Assembly (NCBI GenBank): GCA_032717465.1
Contig: CM064681.1
Coordinates: 14,696,510-14,760,509, forward strand
Reading direction: 5' to 3'
Source of the DNA: Coenobita brevimanus
Taxonomy: Eukaryota > Arthropoda > Malacostraca > Decapoda > Coenobitidae
DNA: 64,000 nt
Under the pieces are notes generated by a model. That model saw only the letters and a program-made list of their open reading frames with translations, had not been told where the DNA came from and ran no database searches. Below are positions 11,853 through 23,964 of the stretch, in pieces. The translations under genes were made by a program, and so were the position numbers. Numbering within the stretch: position 1 is the first letter of the stretch; every line of letters begins with the position of its first letter.

Positions 11853-12859
11853 TGTCATGAATCAGTTCGCGACATTTCCCTTTTGTGAGAAGCCACGAAC
11901 TATTAGTGGAAAACTCACTGTGTATCGCTCAGCTAACCATTTCTCTCTCCATTTCGGAGTATACTTTTCAAATCATTCGTCACCGTTTTCAAAAAGTGAC
12001 CGATTTAATGCACGTCACTAAGTGCGCTACTGAGCGATACAATTGTTTCTTTATCGTTCGCCTCTACTTCCCTCAACCGTTAGCCACGCCTTGCGTCCTG
12101 CCCATACAATGTATTTGAATTCAGTCCAGTTGTTGCTGCGACGGAGAGAGGTCCTGTGTTAGCAGTGTGAGGTCAGCTAGTACCCAAACTCCACAGTTCT
12201 TCAGTACTTCCATCCTAGTTCAGTTTGGGTGATACGCAGCATTCATCGACTATAGTATTTCTTTTGTGTATTTCCTAGTTTTAAGAGCTTAGTTAAGGTG
12301 TTTTTTCCTAGGCGTAAGTATTTAGCTTCTGTGTGAGTGAGCGAGTGCGTCTCATTTAATTGATTTGAATTGTAACGTTAAATTTATTTTTTGTGATTAA
12401 TAAATTTAACAGTTCCTTTCTTGAGCTTAATGTAAGTAAACTCTTGTTTCATTTCTCCATAATTAAGCTTATTTCCCACATAGCTCCTAGCTTGCATAGA
12501 CGTTTTGCTTTCATAACTGGTACTTAGACCAGTCTTGTTGTATTAACTTAATATCCGTTGTGCCACCTGGGAGTTAAGCATCGGCAAGAACCTGATGTTA
12601 GTATTAGTTATTTATTGTCAAGGGTGAAGTAACTTTCTCCAGAGGCTAACAGTACAGTAATTCAGCAACTGTGAGTAATTAGTCTCTGCTGTGTACTGTT
12701 GAGAAAGTTTTTAAATTCTCGTTCTTAGAGAATCGTTGCACGATTTAGCAAGACAATCATTGTCCCTGCTCTTTAATATTATTGAATATTAATATCAAAT
12801 TAAATAATATTTAACCATTTATATCAAAATTATCCTGATATTATAAAAACCCCGTGACA
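11853..12859 (+). repeat. 3' LTR of Gypsy element
   Basis: 1007 bp and nearly identical to the 5' LTR. I count four C/T differences by eye. Confidence 0.95.
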
Positions 12860-12864
12860 GAAGC

Positions 12865-13006
12865 ATTAGAGGATAAGTGAACAGCACAGATGTATATAGT
12901 CAGAGAATGACAGGAAAGCCGAAGCCAGAGAATACAAAATTCAGAAGATTCAAGTTCAGTAATACGAGAGCAAGATAAGTCGTTGCGTACATATACACAA
13001 CAACCA
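12865..13006 (-). pseudogene. LINE-A endonuclease N-terminal piece
   Basis: Minus-strand residues such as GGCCVYVRNDLSCSRI and CILWLRLSCHSLTIYICAV match the start of the endonuclease in LINE-B (17900-18000). This piece is cut from the rest of ORF2 by the Gypsy element. It is the 5' truncated end of LINE-A; LINE-C sequence resumes at about 13007. Confidence 0.85.
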
Positions 13007-15250
13007 CCTCTCATTGCCCACCACATCAACATACGAAGGAACCCAACAGAAATCTACACAATGGCCACAACGGCCAAGAAGAAGAAGCCACTCAGAAATT
13101 GATAAAACCAGTGGATGAGATGCATTAAAAGACTCCAGTGCAGATAGAGCACAACGGGAGTCACTAAAAATAACAACAGCAGAATGGGGGAGAGCAAAAA
13201 GGATTTGGAGAACATATAACATCTCAGTCAATTCCGCCGTGTATACTGAAGCAATACCAGGGAGGTTACTTCCCCTACTAAAGGAAGGGAAAACAACACC
13301 AAAGCTTACTTTAGTGTCAGTCGTAGGTCCGTCAGTATAGACAGGGACAGAACCTTATGGGTGGAAGCATGTTCTAAAAAGTGAGAGAGGGACAGCTGAG
13401 CAGGAAGCGAGCACTTTTTACCAAAAATAGACCTACAAAACATGAGGGAGTAGCCAAAAACCCACCCTCGGGATCCAATGTGGACAAACTGCCAGTCTCG
13501 GAACACAGAGGGCTAACATAACAGTCTGAACCCTGTAACCAAAGGGCTTTGGGAAACTAGGACGTGTGTCATATACAGATGATCAGGAATCCTGGGAGAT
13601 GATGGCTCAAGAAATTGAGTCCAGAATGCGGTGAAAAGGACACCAATACCTCATCGTTAATGACTGGTGACGTAGATCCAAAGGAAAGACACCAGCATCC
13701 ACTAACAAACTTGAAATCGGGATGACCTGAGGGCCCCAGTTGCCAGACGTACACCAGCATGATGCACAGAATTTAACAATCAGAGACGGTCATTTGTTGT
13801 GGAGGAGTGGATCTCACACACATATCTAAGCTCAGGAAGGATATGAGACATGTGCAAGAGGAGCAGGGTTTGAAGGTCAGCACCCCAAGAGGTATAAGCC
13901 AAAACCCTCAAAAGACTCAAAGCTTTAACACAAGCTGCCTTCACAGAATGAATATGAGGAACCCAAGTTAGTCGTCTATTACACAGAAGACCTAGAAACC
14001 GGGTCTCGTCCACACAGCATATTCTGCGACCATAAAGATACAAGTCAGGGTCTGGGTGCACCTCCCAAATGACGACAAAAATGCATGGCCACTGTCTTTG
14101 TTAAAGAAAAACGGAAGCCACGAGACTTAGCCCACTCAGAAATTCTATTAATAGCCAATTGCATCTTCCTCTCTATAAGAGACATTCTAGACACAGTGAA
14201 GGAAATTGGGAGGTCATCTACATATAGTGAGCCCTGTATGTCATCAAGAAGTACACAGATTACACTGTTGATGGCCACAGCATAGAGAGTAATGCTATGG
14301 ATACTCCCATGTGGTACCCCATCTTCAAGTGCACGGGCATTAGAAAGCACTCCTCCCACTTGGACCCTTAAAAAAGGATTAGATAAACACTGCTGAACAG
14401 AAATAGGCAAGCGTCCACGAAGTCAAATCTCGTGAAGAGAAAGTAAAATGCCATGACGCCAAGTAGTGTCGTATGCCTTCTCCAGATTGAAGACTGTGAC
14501 CTGGTGTTGGTTAGTGGAGAAATCCTCCCGCACAGAAGATTCCGATGACAGTAGTGCATCAGAGGTAGGTTGCAGTTAACATAAACCATATTGGACAGAT
14601 AAGAAATCACCTCTCTCAAAAAACCACACAAGCCTAACACTGACCATCTTCTCCAGAACCTTACATACATAAGATGTTAGAGAAATGGGTCTATAATTCG
14701 TTGCCTGTAGGTGGGCCTTACCTGGCTTGGGGATGGGGATAACTACAGCAACACCTCAACAAGCCACAAACTCACTGGAACACCAAATCTTATTACAAAA
14801 TGACAGCAAAAACAAAAAAGGATTCATGAGAGAGGTGATGCAGAAAGGCATAATGAGTATCATCAAAGACAGGAGAAGAATCATGGCATTGCAACAGAGC
14901 TACCAGAAGTTCAGATAATGGAAATGGGGACATTATAAGGCTCTCCCCAGTAAGAGGCAAAACTGAGATCAGATTACTCTAGGCGCCAATGGTGACAAGC
15001 CGAAGGTGAATCTGCATCCTTCCATGACACACTGGGAAAATTATCAACAAGCAACTCTGCGACAGGGAAAGGCTCAGCCGGAATCCCACCTGCTGCAGAT
15101 AAAACAGGAGATGAGGGAACAGTAAATTTTCCTGAAATTTTCCTTACCTGGTTCCACACCGGAGTGAGGGAGGACCTCATATTAATAGAGGAAACATAAC
15201 CCTTCCAGGCTGAAGGCTGAACACTTGGCCTCCTTTAAAACCCACCTCAT
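13007..15250 (-). pseudogene. LINE-C ORF2 middle: reverse transcriptase and RNase H (broken)
   Basis: Read on the minus strand from 15250, the block covers the region before RT (15180-14974), RT (about 14750-14045) and RNase H (about 13345-13007). The RT catalytic box LYVDDL is intact; the preceding GVPQGS-type box is altered to GVPHGS. RNase H shows its three acidic sites in order: VYTDG near 13340, TAELTE near 13225 and FSDSR near 13170. Several frameshifts separate these. The plus-strand copy at 31935-36090 has the same order. The upstream endonuclease (18594-19516) is separated by LINE-B and the C-terminus (3783-4435) by LINE-A. Confidence 0.85.
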
Positions 15251-18200
15251 TTTTTTTTTTATGTAAGCAAGAAGAAACCAAACGCTAGGATCCTGCAAAA
15301 CAGTGCCTTCCAAGAAAAAGAAATACAAAAGAGACCTAAATTCAAGATCCGTTCATTTTGAGATGCCTGGACACACTGCGTTTGAAGGACTAGAGATCAT
15401 AGGAAGTAGGAAATGCAGACAGAGGGAGACAGTTCCAGAGCTGACCTGTTGCATAAATGAAGGACTGGGAGTAATGGTTAACCTTTCCATTAGACAGTTG
15501 GACAGAAAAGGGATGAGAGTTTGTCTAGACGGGTGCTATGCACCCGTCGTATAGGTGGAAGGATGCAAGCAGACAGTTCAGAGGTGCAGTGACCATTGAA
15601 GCAGTGATACAAAATAGACAAAGAGGCAACAGTGCAGTGAAGAGACAGGTTGAAGGGAGCCAGTAAGAGGAGGAGAGTTAATGAGACGAAAAGCCTTTGA
15701 CTCCATGCTATTGAGAAGAGCTGTATGTGGGAAGCCTCCCCACAGATGAGAGTTGTACTCTACACAGGGGTGAATAAAACCCGTGAATAAAGTCAACAAC
15801 TGTGCAGGGATAAAGAAGGTATGGAGTCGGCTTAGCACACCTAATGTCTTGGAAGCAGATTTTACAAGAGATGCAATATGATCTTTCCAAGATAGGTCCC
15901 GAGTGAATGAAACCCCAAGCATGTTCAAGGATGATGTAGGATTGAACTGGACATTATTAAACATGAGTGGGTACTCCTGTGAAAGATTTTGTCGGGTTGA
16001 TAGGTGTAAAAACTAGTCTTTGATGCATTAAAAACAACAAGATTATTTTTCCCCAGTCAGAGATGCAAGCCAGGTCAGACATTAGGTGTGCCATAGCCTC
16101 ATCCCTTGTTTGTTGAAGTAACTGTTGAGATGGACGTTGCAGGAACCGAATGGAAAGTTGAAGGGTGAAATCATCAGCATACGAGTGGATAGGGTTAGGT
16201 GTACAGCTTAGAAGATTATTGATGAATAAAAGGAAGAGAGTTGGTGATAGGACAGAGCCCTGAGGAACACCACTGTTGATAGATCTAGGAGAAGAATGAT
16301 GGCCGTCTACAAGAGCAGCTATAGAACGACCAGAAAGGAAGCTATAGATGAAGGTACAGATAGAAGGATAGAAACCGTATAAGAGCAGTTTGGAAATTAA
16401 AGATTTATGCCAAACTCGATCGAAAGCCTTTGAGATGTCAAGTGCAATGGCAAAGCTTTCGCCAAAGTCCCAAAAGGAGGATGACCAGGAGTCTGAAAGG
16501 TAGGTGAGAAGATCGCCAATGGAGCATCCCTGACGGAACCCATACTGACGATCAGAAAGAAGGTTGTGATAGGAAAGATGCCTTGAAAGTTTTCTGTTAA
16601 GAATAGACTTGAAAACTTTTGAGACAAAGAATGTTAAAGCAATTGGATGCTAGTTAGTGGGTTGGGAATGATCACCCTTCTTTGGGACTGGCTGAATAAG
16701 AGCACACTTCCAGCAAGAAGGAAATGTACAAGTTGAAAGACAAAGGCAAGAGAGTTTGCCTAGGCAGGGTGTAAGCCAGAGGCACAGTTCTTGAGGACAA
16801 CAGGAGGGACTCCATCAGTCTCATATGCCTTGTTAGTAGTGAGGCCAGTGATGGCAGAAAATACATCAGCTGAAGAAATTTTAATGTCAGGCATGAGGAA
16901 GTCAGAGGGGTGGAAGTGATGGAGGAACAGCACTGGAATCATCTATGGTGGAAGTGGAGGAGAAAGTCTGAGTGAAGAGATCTGCTTTATCAGTAGAAGA
17001 AATAGCTACAGAGCCATCAGTGTAGAAAGAGGAGGCAAGAATGATAAGGTAAAGTTGTTAGAAAGGTTTTCGGGAAGGTGCCAAAAGGAACGGGAAGAAT
17101 TCGAGTTGGAGAGCTGAGAGCATTTAGTATGGATGAAATTATTTTTAGCAGAGTGAAGAACAGACTTAGCATGATTCCGGACAGAAATATGAAAAAGATG
17201 TGATTCAGGAGTGGGTTGGTTCTGGTATCTTTTATAGGCCCTCTCCATGTTGTGGACTGCATTAAAATAAGCGTGATTAAACCAAGGCTTTCTTGCATTA
17301 GTCAAGGGATATGAACAAGGAATGTATGCTTCCATGCCCGAGAGAATAACCTCCGTAATGTGCAAGGCACACTCAGATGGCTCCTGGTCATGGAAGCAAT
17401 AATCATTCCAGGGAAAGTCAAAGAAGTATTGCCTGAAGGCCCCTCAATTCGCAGCTCCAAAGTGCCACAATCGACGTTTCTTTGGGGGGTCCACAGGCCG
17501 TGTCAGGGCGATAGGACAGGATAAGGTAATAAGGTTGTGATCGAAGGAGCCCAACAGAGAGAAAAGATTAGCAGTGTAAGCAGAAGGATTAGTTAAGGAA
17601 GAGGTCAAGTATGTTGGAGCTCTCTCCAAGGCAGTCAGGGATACAGGTAGGGTGCTGTACAAGCTGCTCTAGTTCATTAAGGATAGAAAAGATGTAGGCT
17701 TGTTCACCAGGTGGATCAGTGAAAGTAGAGGACAGCCAAAGATGGTGGTGAACACTGAAATCTCCTACAGTGGAGATTTCAGAGAAAGGAGAAATGGATA
17801 GAATGCATTCCATCGTAGAAGAAAGATACTTAAAGAATTTTTGATAGTCAGTAGAATTAGGGGATAAGTAAATAGTGCAGGTATATTTAGTCAGACAATG
17901 ACAGGGGACCCGAAGCCAGAGAGTAGAGAATTCAGAAGAATTAAGTTCAGGAACACGAGAGCAAGATAGGTCTTTTCGTACATATACACAACAGCCATCT
18001 TTGGCTTTGAAATGAGTATAGAGAAAGTACGAGGATACAGAAAAGGGTTTGCTGTCAGTTGCCTTAGACAGCTGAGTCTCTGATAAGAAAAGAAGGTGAG
18101 GTTTAGAGGAGGGGAGGTAGTGTTCAACAGAATGAAAGTTAAAGGAAAGGCTGCCAATGTTGCAGAAATGAAGTCAGTCAGACAGTGGTTTTAGGCACGT

Positions 18201-18500
18201 TGAGTCGACACTGGGAGAAGGGCAGATGGTGGGGGCATTTATGTTCCCCCCCCCCCGGGGACTCCAAGGCATGGTTATAGTGCGCCATTTTTCTTTTTCA
18301 ATTTTGAAAAGGTACTGTAGCGTGTACTGTGGATGTAGATTGATGTTGACAGTTAGAGAATCTTGTAGTGGAGAGCATGCAGGCCTACTCTCTGTGTTAC
18401 TGAAACACTGAAAAAGTTCAGCAAAGGGGAATGGTCAGGAACTAGTCTTGAGGGCTGATGGAACGGGAGCTCCAGCTCTCCCTGTTATCAGCTTTCCATT
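15251..18500 (-). mobile_element. LINE-B, jockey-like LINE, near full length
   Basis: Minus-strand element with a poly-A tail (T-run 15251-15260), a decayed single ORF2 and a ~350-bp 5' region (about 18160-18500). It is the same family as LINE-A and longer at the 5' end. It sits inside LINE-C between endonuclease and RT. The 5' junction near 18500 is inferred from where similarity to the plus-strand LINE-C stops. I could not find a clean TSD. Confidence 0.82.
15578..18160 (-). pseudogene. LINE-B ORF2: endonuclease and reverse transcriptase (broken)
   Basis: Minus-strand fragments give, in order, the endonuclease start (about 18157-17890), an APE-type endonuclease with GDFSVHHHLW (17760s) and a later Leu/Asp-rich block with FDHNLITL (about 17545), the linker (17365-17006), and RT with conserved fingers and palm. 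The catalytic box reads SYADDFT near 16175, so the aspartates are intact, unlike LINE-A. The C-terminal region (15964-15578) matches LINE-A 5042-4779. No RNase H follows. Several frameshifts and stops break the ORF. Enzyme role when active: nicking of the target and target-primed reverse transcription. Confidence 0.85.
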
Positions 18501-19516
18501 CACCCTGGGCGTACTGCCCTGCTCGATTTGCCATAAAATACTAAGGATTCCCCGGGTGATGACGAAGTTGAGAGAAGGTGACTAGTTTCGCTCTCACTGC
18601 AGAGCTGCACTTAGAGTTCCATGAAGGAACCGGTGTTTAAAAAAATGACCCCTTGTTCTTGGAATAGATAACAGGGCTGCAGAGTGCAACATGTCAGTAA
18701 AATATGCCGCTGCCTCAGTAAGACAGCTAAACTCACTGAGAGAAAGGGCAATGGAACTTAATTCCCTGAAAAATGGCCAGTCAGCCTTATCCAGAAGAAA
18801 GCGAGGAAGATGAGGCTGAGGTCCACCCGGACAAGCAGTTAAGAGAAACGGAAAATGGTCGCTGCCATACAGGTCTGGCAACACATCCCAGGTAAAACCT
18901 AAAACAGCATCAGCTGAGCATAAGAACAAATCAATGGCAGTAAAAGTTTTAGTCTGGCTATGGAAGTAAGTCATCTTATTGGAGTTTAAAATGCCCAACC
19001 CCTCATCTGCCACTAATGAGGCAAGTATAATACCCTGAGGGTTGGCCTCACTGTTAGCCCATAGTGGATAGCAACAATTCATATCTACTAGAAACAGAAA
19101 GGGAGAAGCAAGGTCACGAATAAGACATTCCAGATCTGCCCTTTCAACAGCAGCACTAGGAGGATGATAAAGACGGCAAACTGTATACTGCTGACATAGA
19201 AACATCCTGGCAGCAACAGCCTGCAGGAAACCTGAGATGTCCAGATGACTATATGGAATATCTTGGTGAAAGAAGATAGCAGCACTTCCATGACGACCTT
19301 GGCCCACCACAGGACCAAAATAAAGGCATGATAGCAAGAAGGACCGGAACGAACAGCATCACCTACCATGGTCTCCTGGATGTACATGCGTAGAGTAGTA
19401 CATTGAGAAACAAGGTGATACAGTTCCTCATAGTGAGCACATAAACCCCGACAATTCCACTGGATGACAGAACCCATAGTGGAGGGATTTTGATGATTAT
19501 ATGCAGCACTGTACAT
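18500..19516 (-). pseudogene. LINE-C ORF2 start: APE-type endonuclease (broken)
   Basis: Minus strand from 19516: an IQWNCRGL start motif, an IQETM motif, a loop near 19080 reading DMNCCYPLWAN (GDxN-H-like in the other copy: GDMNGHHPLWGN) and GSDHFPFLLT near 18870. These are the recognisable metal-binding and catalytic elements of APE-like LINE endonucleases. The block is in two overlapping frames, so at least one frameshift occurred (19337/19088). It lies directly after ORF1 on the same strand. The plus-strand counterpart is 30190-31172. Confidence 0.83.
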
Positions 19517-19559
19517 CTCCTGACAAACGAACAGGTTTGGATTGATGCTTAGGAAGGCC

Positions 19560-21130
19560 TTTGGGAAGAGACTGCCTAGAACCAGGAACCCACCCTATGA
19601 CGAACGTCCGTGGGCTAACGTGAGGACGAGGAAGTGGAAAGTTTTACAACACTCTTCCTCGGAGGTGGAATAACATTTGGCTTGGAAAATCGCGTGGAGG
19701 CCACCCTGGGTAATGTAGGATGGCCAGTGCCAACATCAGAAGCCCTAGAAGTGCAAGGAGTGTACACAAGATTAAAACCCTGTGAGGATGACATTGTATG
19801 CTTCAGAACTGAAGCACCAACGGTCTGTCCCACACCATCCCAAGGTGGGGACCTGACCATAGGCGAGCCATCAGCTTCAGCTTCCACCTGGCTAGACCCC
19901 TCAGACACCGGGGCAGAGGGAACAAGAGACAGGTCAACACAAGGTTCAACAAAAGAGACTGAACCATCAGCTGCAGCTTCTACCTGGCTAGACCCCTCAG
20001 CCTCTGGGGCAGAGGGAACAGGAGAGAGGTCGACACAAGGTTCAACAACAGAGTCCAAAGGAAGCTGGTCTTCATGCTTAGAGGACTCAGAAGAACCACA
20101 GTGATGTTTCCAGGATATAGATGGAGCCTCAGGCATACTGGACAAGGTGGAAGAAGGAGTCCTCTCAATGTGTACATCCACCACCACCACGAAAGTGCAC
20201 AAACTGTCAGCCACCGAGAAGGGGGCAGAAACATTCCAAGTAGCAGGCAGGCAAACATCAGTTTTTCAAGGAGTACGAACCATGGGGACAGCATCCCGTG
20301 GATGGAGTGGGCACTGGAATTGGTTGAAGCCGTCTCTGAGACACAGGGAGGTGCACTGGCATTCCAGAAAGCACAGCAGCATATGCAATCCCAGGCTCTC
20401 TTCATAGCTTCAGGAAACGAAACCTTCTCAGGTGTTCAAATTGACAAAATCTTTTTTTCCAGGCACTAGAGTGGACAGTTTTTAGAAGATCTAGCATGAG
20501 GACCCCCACAGTGATAGCATTTACGGAGTTTTTGGACAATCACTTGTTTGGCTTGGTCTGCCCAGGAGATACAGACACCAGGAAGGCCAGCCTGTTCTCA
20601 GCAGCAAAATTGGTTAACATGTCCATACCCCTGGCAGCGGAATCAGCTCTTTGGGATTGGCACATACAGCTTCACAGAAGGCGATAGCCATGCCAGTTTC
20701 ACAGATGTAGGCAAAATTTATTTGTCAAATGTCAGAAAAAAGGTTGGTGTCAGGGTCAAAATTCAATCGATTTTCTCTTGAAGGTGCTCAACCTTCACCA
20801 CAGCAGAAGACTGCAGTGCTTCTGACAGCTGTGCCTCTGAGTATTGGACTAGGTCACGGGAAAATATGACACTCTTACATTGGTTAAAACTGCCATGAGG
20901 AACCAGCAAATGGGAAAAGTCAGAGTTAGTAAACGGGAGCTCTCTTAAGGGAAGGACATTTCAATAAGTATGCTCCCATCGTCCTGGAAAGAGATCTTAG
21001 GCTCCCTTCCACAAGCTCACACTATGGCATGGTGTAACTGAAAAATATCATTGTCTAGCACTGACCCTCCCACGGAGGGTTTGAGGAGTAGATATTTGAC
21101 ATATGATGCCATCACCATTTCATTTGCTTT
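19560..21130 (-). pseudogene. LINE-C ORF1, gag-like RNA-binding protein (broken)
   Basis: On the minus strand, a zinc knuckle CYHCGGPHARSSKNC (C-x2-C-x3-H-x6-C) lies at 20475-20519. It is followed by an acidic/Pro/Ser-rich region with an internal repeat: two blocks with EPCVDLSPVPSAP and EPCVDLSLVPSAP near 20040 and 19920. The tail reads PPPRKSVVKLSTSSSSR, close to PPRRKSVVRFSSSSSSR in the plus copy at 29998-30050. The family role is to bind element RNA. Stops and frameshifts are frequent, and the N-terminal boundary is a guess. Confidence 0.7.
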
Positions 21131-21886
21131 CAACACTGGAGCCACACCAACCTGACACGAATGCCTCCCAGTCCCAGTTGAACGCTGTGGTAGAGGAGAA
21201 CACTCGCCAGGGGCTTTGTAAGGCTCCAGAGTTGCAATAGAAGAGTGGCCAGGGACAGTGTCACAGTTGTCAAATGAACACTGTTAAAATTTGCCATTAA
21301 TACTACAAAAAACTTCATTTACCCCCACTCTCCACCCACAAGGTGGTCCACCCAACAGGGGGAGGTCTTATGGCAGGGACAACCCCACTAGCGACACCAG
21401 AGATAGCAGGAGAGTATACGCGGTTAGCCACTGGGGGACCTGGGCAAGGGTGACTCCAGGACAATAGGAGCCACCAGGCCCCCTTCCAGTGCCCACTTGA
21501 CTCTAGCCAATGCATGACCAGCAAATTGACGTGGTTGGGCCAAATCAGGCCACCAGTCTAGCCAGAATAAGGGACAAAAGAGGTGTACTGCTAGCTGCAG
21601 GGTGCATCGAGCAGCATCACTCAACCCTCAGGACTCCCGTCTCCCAGCATTACGAGACGCCACAGACGGCAAACAAGTGGGGAGGCAACGGTCCCTCCCT
21701 AGATGGGAAACGGACAGGGACTAACATCACCAGCAGGCCTCCTCCACCAGTGATGAAGGGAATGATGAAGTCCACGAGGCCAACAGAAGCCGAACCCTAC
21801 AAAGGCAGACACGCCTCCAGAGTAGGTGGCACTGCCAACCACACCTCAAGCCCTGCCACCGTGTCAAGGTGACCTCCCTCAGCAGA
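21131..21886 (-). other. LINE-C 5' untranslated region (minus copy)
   Basis: The minus-strand start shares the block ccrtcttGtCGtGGtGGgaggGCTTG with the plus copy at 24680-24705. The end at 21886 is fixed by the TSD. Confidence 0.65.
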
Positions 21887-21897
21887 GATCAGAAGCA
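21887..21897. repeat. Right TSD of minus-strand LINE-C
   Basis: gatcagaagca, identical to 3772-3782. Confidence 0.85.
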
Positions 21898-22071
21898 AGA
21901 GTCATGAAGCATTCTTTGGAAATGATTTGCATGCATATCATTCACTATTTAACTGCGATGACTTTCTACTTCATTTTTACTAAAAGAAAACACACAGGAA
22001 CAAAAACAGTATCAGTCTTTTGTAAAACATTTTGTGTAAGTAGTTTTTCTACAAATTTTTCCTAGCACCAA

Positions 22072-22076
<5 letters not shown>

Positions 22077-22111
<35 letters not shown>

Positions 22112-22155
22112 GTAGTTATTGTTGTCGTTGTTGTTATTATTATTATTATTATTAT
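22077..22155. repeat. (ATT)n microsatellite with GTT interruptions
   Basis: A run of TTA/TTG triplets abutting the 5' side of the LINE-R copy. Confidence 0.95.
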
Positions 22156-22835
22156 TTGAGAGAGGTGAAGTCAGTGAATATACAGCGAGGTTGGATGGTG
22201 AGGAATTGGAAAATGTGAGTACATTTAAGTACTTGGGTAGTGTGATGAGTAAGGATGGAGGTTTGGAGGGTGAAGTGCTTGAAAGGGTACAGCAGGTAAG
22301 AAAGGTTGCTGGTTCTTTGAAAGTAGTGATAAGAAGCAGGGAAGTGGGCATGGAAGTGAAAAAGTTACTACATGACAGTATTGTAATACCAACTCTAACG
22401 TATGGAAGTGAAGCTTGGACGTTGTTGGAAGGACACAAGTCAAGAGTGAGAGCAGTGGAAATGAGTTATTTAAGAGGAGCTTAAGTCACATGGAGAGACA
22501 GGCTGACGAATGAGGATATAAAGGAGCGTTGTGGTGTGGATGTGGATGTGATAGGAAGCGTTATGAGGAACACACTGAGGTGGTTTGGCCATGTGGAGAG
22601 GATGGAGGGTGAAAGACTGACGAAGAGAGTGTATGTGAGTGAGGTGGAGGGGGGAAGAGGGAGGGGGAGGCCGAGGATGAGATGGAGGGATGGGGTGGAG
22701 AGGTATATGAGAGAGGGGTGTGTGAGTTGGGAGCAGGGCAGTGAAATGGCAGGGGACAGGGCGACTTGGAGGCGATTTGTTTGTGGCCACCCCAAACGGG
22801 ATTGAGGCGTCTGGCAACAGATAGATAGATAGATA
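22156..22835 (+). mobile_element. LINE-R 3' part (copy 3), longest in the window
   Basis: Plus-strand frames encode the thumb and C-terminus of a non-LTR polymerase: TFKYLGSVMSKDGGLE, PTLTYGSEAWTL and, after a frameshift near 22485, RWFGHVERM, GRGRPRMRWRDGVERY and DRATWRRFV. These blocks are common in RTE/CR1-like LINE reverse transcriptases. The catalytic palm is missing because of 5' truncation. It ends CTGGCAACAGATAGATAGATAG, a GATA tail, then (ATT)n from 22841. It lies between two ATT microsatellites. Confidence 0.85.
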
Positions 22836-22840
22836 GATTA

Positions 22841-22864
22841 TTATTATTATTATTGTTTTTGTTG

Positions 22865-22902
<38 letters not shown>

Positions 22903-22957
22903 GTTGTTGTTGTTGTTATTATTATTATTATTATTATTGTTGTTGTTGTTGTTGTCG

Positions 22958-23009
<52 letters not shown>
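22841..23009. repeat. (TTA/TTG)n microsatellite
   Basis: About 170 bp of TTA and TTG triplets. The Leu-rich frame across it is an artefact. Confidence 0.97.
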
Positions 23010-23829
23010 TGAAAGGGTCTACTGAATGCGATGGATGACTCCAAGATCACTCCGGGATGGTAGCTTCTGTACATTTTTATCAGTGCGATGGCGTCTATTG
23101 ATTATTCTCCCATCACAGGACGTTCATTTAGCAGTTAATAGAAAAACCACTCATGGTGGAAGCGTAACAAGGGATACTTTAATTTCTTCAGCATGATAAT
23201 TTGCCACTGTATCTTAGCGACCGTCACTCAAATTTATACAACCTTGGGACCCCTCATAATGAGTGAGTGAAGGACATTTAGAAAAGAAGATTTTTTTTTT
23301 TTTTGAACCAGCAGTGTGATATAATTAACATGAATAACAACAAAAAATAAATAAAATCCTTACTTAAAGCTACTGAATAAGTTGAAAAGTGGAAGATCTA
23401 ATATGTGCACAAACCAATCAATATTATGAACCAGAATCATCGAACACACACATCTGTCCGTCTGTCTATTTATCTGTCTATCTATCTATCAATATAATTA
23501 TGACAGTGTTTTAAAAATAAGGTGTAAAAATACCAGAAACAACATACGTTACTTGCTTATGTAAAATAGAGTAAAACAAATGCTAAATATAAAGGAAAAG
23601 AAAAAGTACAGTATGTGAAAATATAAATGTACTGTATAAACAAATGAAAATATAAATCAATAAACTGCACTTGACCCAAGTTGAGAGAATGTGCTATATA
23701 TAAATATTCTTATAAATTTTCACGAATCAATAACTAATAATATACGGTACACAGTTGTGGAAAATCAAATGCGAAAACAGAAAAAAATGTAAAGAAGCTT
23801 AATAAGGGAGGTAGAAAGGTGCATGTGGT

Positions 23830-23901
<72 letters not shown>

Positions 23902-23902
23902 G

Positions 23903-23964
<62 letters not shown>

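Larger units (their letters stand above)
7057..12859 (+). mobile_element. Gypsy-type LTR retrotransposon, young but internally deleted
   Basis: Two 1007-bp LTRs (7057-8063, 11853-12859) begin TGTCA and end TGACA and are flanked by a 5-bp TSD. By eye they differ at four positions only, all C/T. The internal region has a candidate primer-binding site, a gag with a long charged coiled coil, a retropepsin-like domain and then an integrase-type HHCC zinc domain. No integrase core, reverse transcriptase or RNase H is present. The coding part stops at 10711, followed by a 1.1-kb noncoding stretch. The element therefore depends on relatives for mobility. Finding the integrase zinc domain directly after protease suggests a Gmr1-like gene order. 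Confidence 0.93.
4436..13006 (-). mobile_element. LINE-A, jockey-like LINE split by a Gypsy element
   Basis: A minus-strand non-LTR element with a poly-A tail (T-run from 4436) whose coding region matches LINE-B at 15251-18500. Its own sequence is 4436-7056 plus 12865-13006; the rest is the Gypsy insertion. It is 5' truncated inside the endonuclease domain. No TSD is visible. Compared with the other LINE-C copy, about a dozen bases of target (after GTGGGCAATGAGAGG) appear to be missing, so integration probably deleted a few bases. I recognise this family as abundant in decapod crustaceans, which is recall and not a database result. Confidence 0.85.
3783..21886 (-). mobile_element. LINE-C, minus-strand copy, nearly full length, split by nested insertions
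   Basis: A non-LTR retrotransposon with a gag-like ORF1 bearing a zinc knuckle and an ORF2 of APE-type endonuclease, reverse transcriptase, RNase H and a C-terminal CCHC-like motif. Its own sequence lies in three blocks: 3783-4435, 13007-15250 and 18500-21886, about 6.3 kb in all. Jockey-like LINEs A and B occupy the gaps. An 11-bp TSD brackets the whole, and the plus-strand copy at 24662-36268 supplies the order of blocks. RNase H downstream of RT points to the I/LOA/R1-like part of the LINE tree; I cannot fix the clade by eye. The 3' tail resembles (CAGT)n. All reading frames are interrupted. Confidence 0.88.

Noticed and set aside
7089..12118. Two identical 77-codon frames (7089-7322, 11885-12118)
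   Set aside because: They lie inside the two LTRs at the same offset and carry no domain. LTR shadows.
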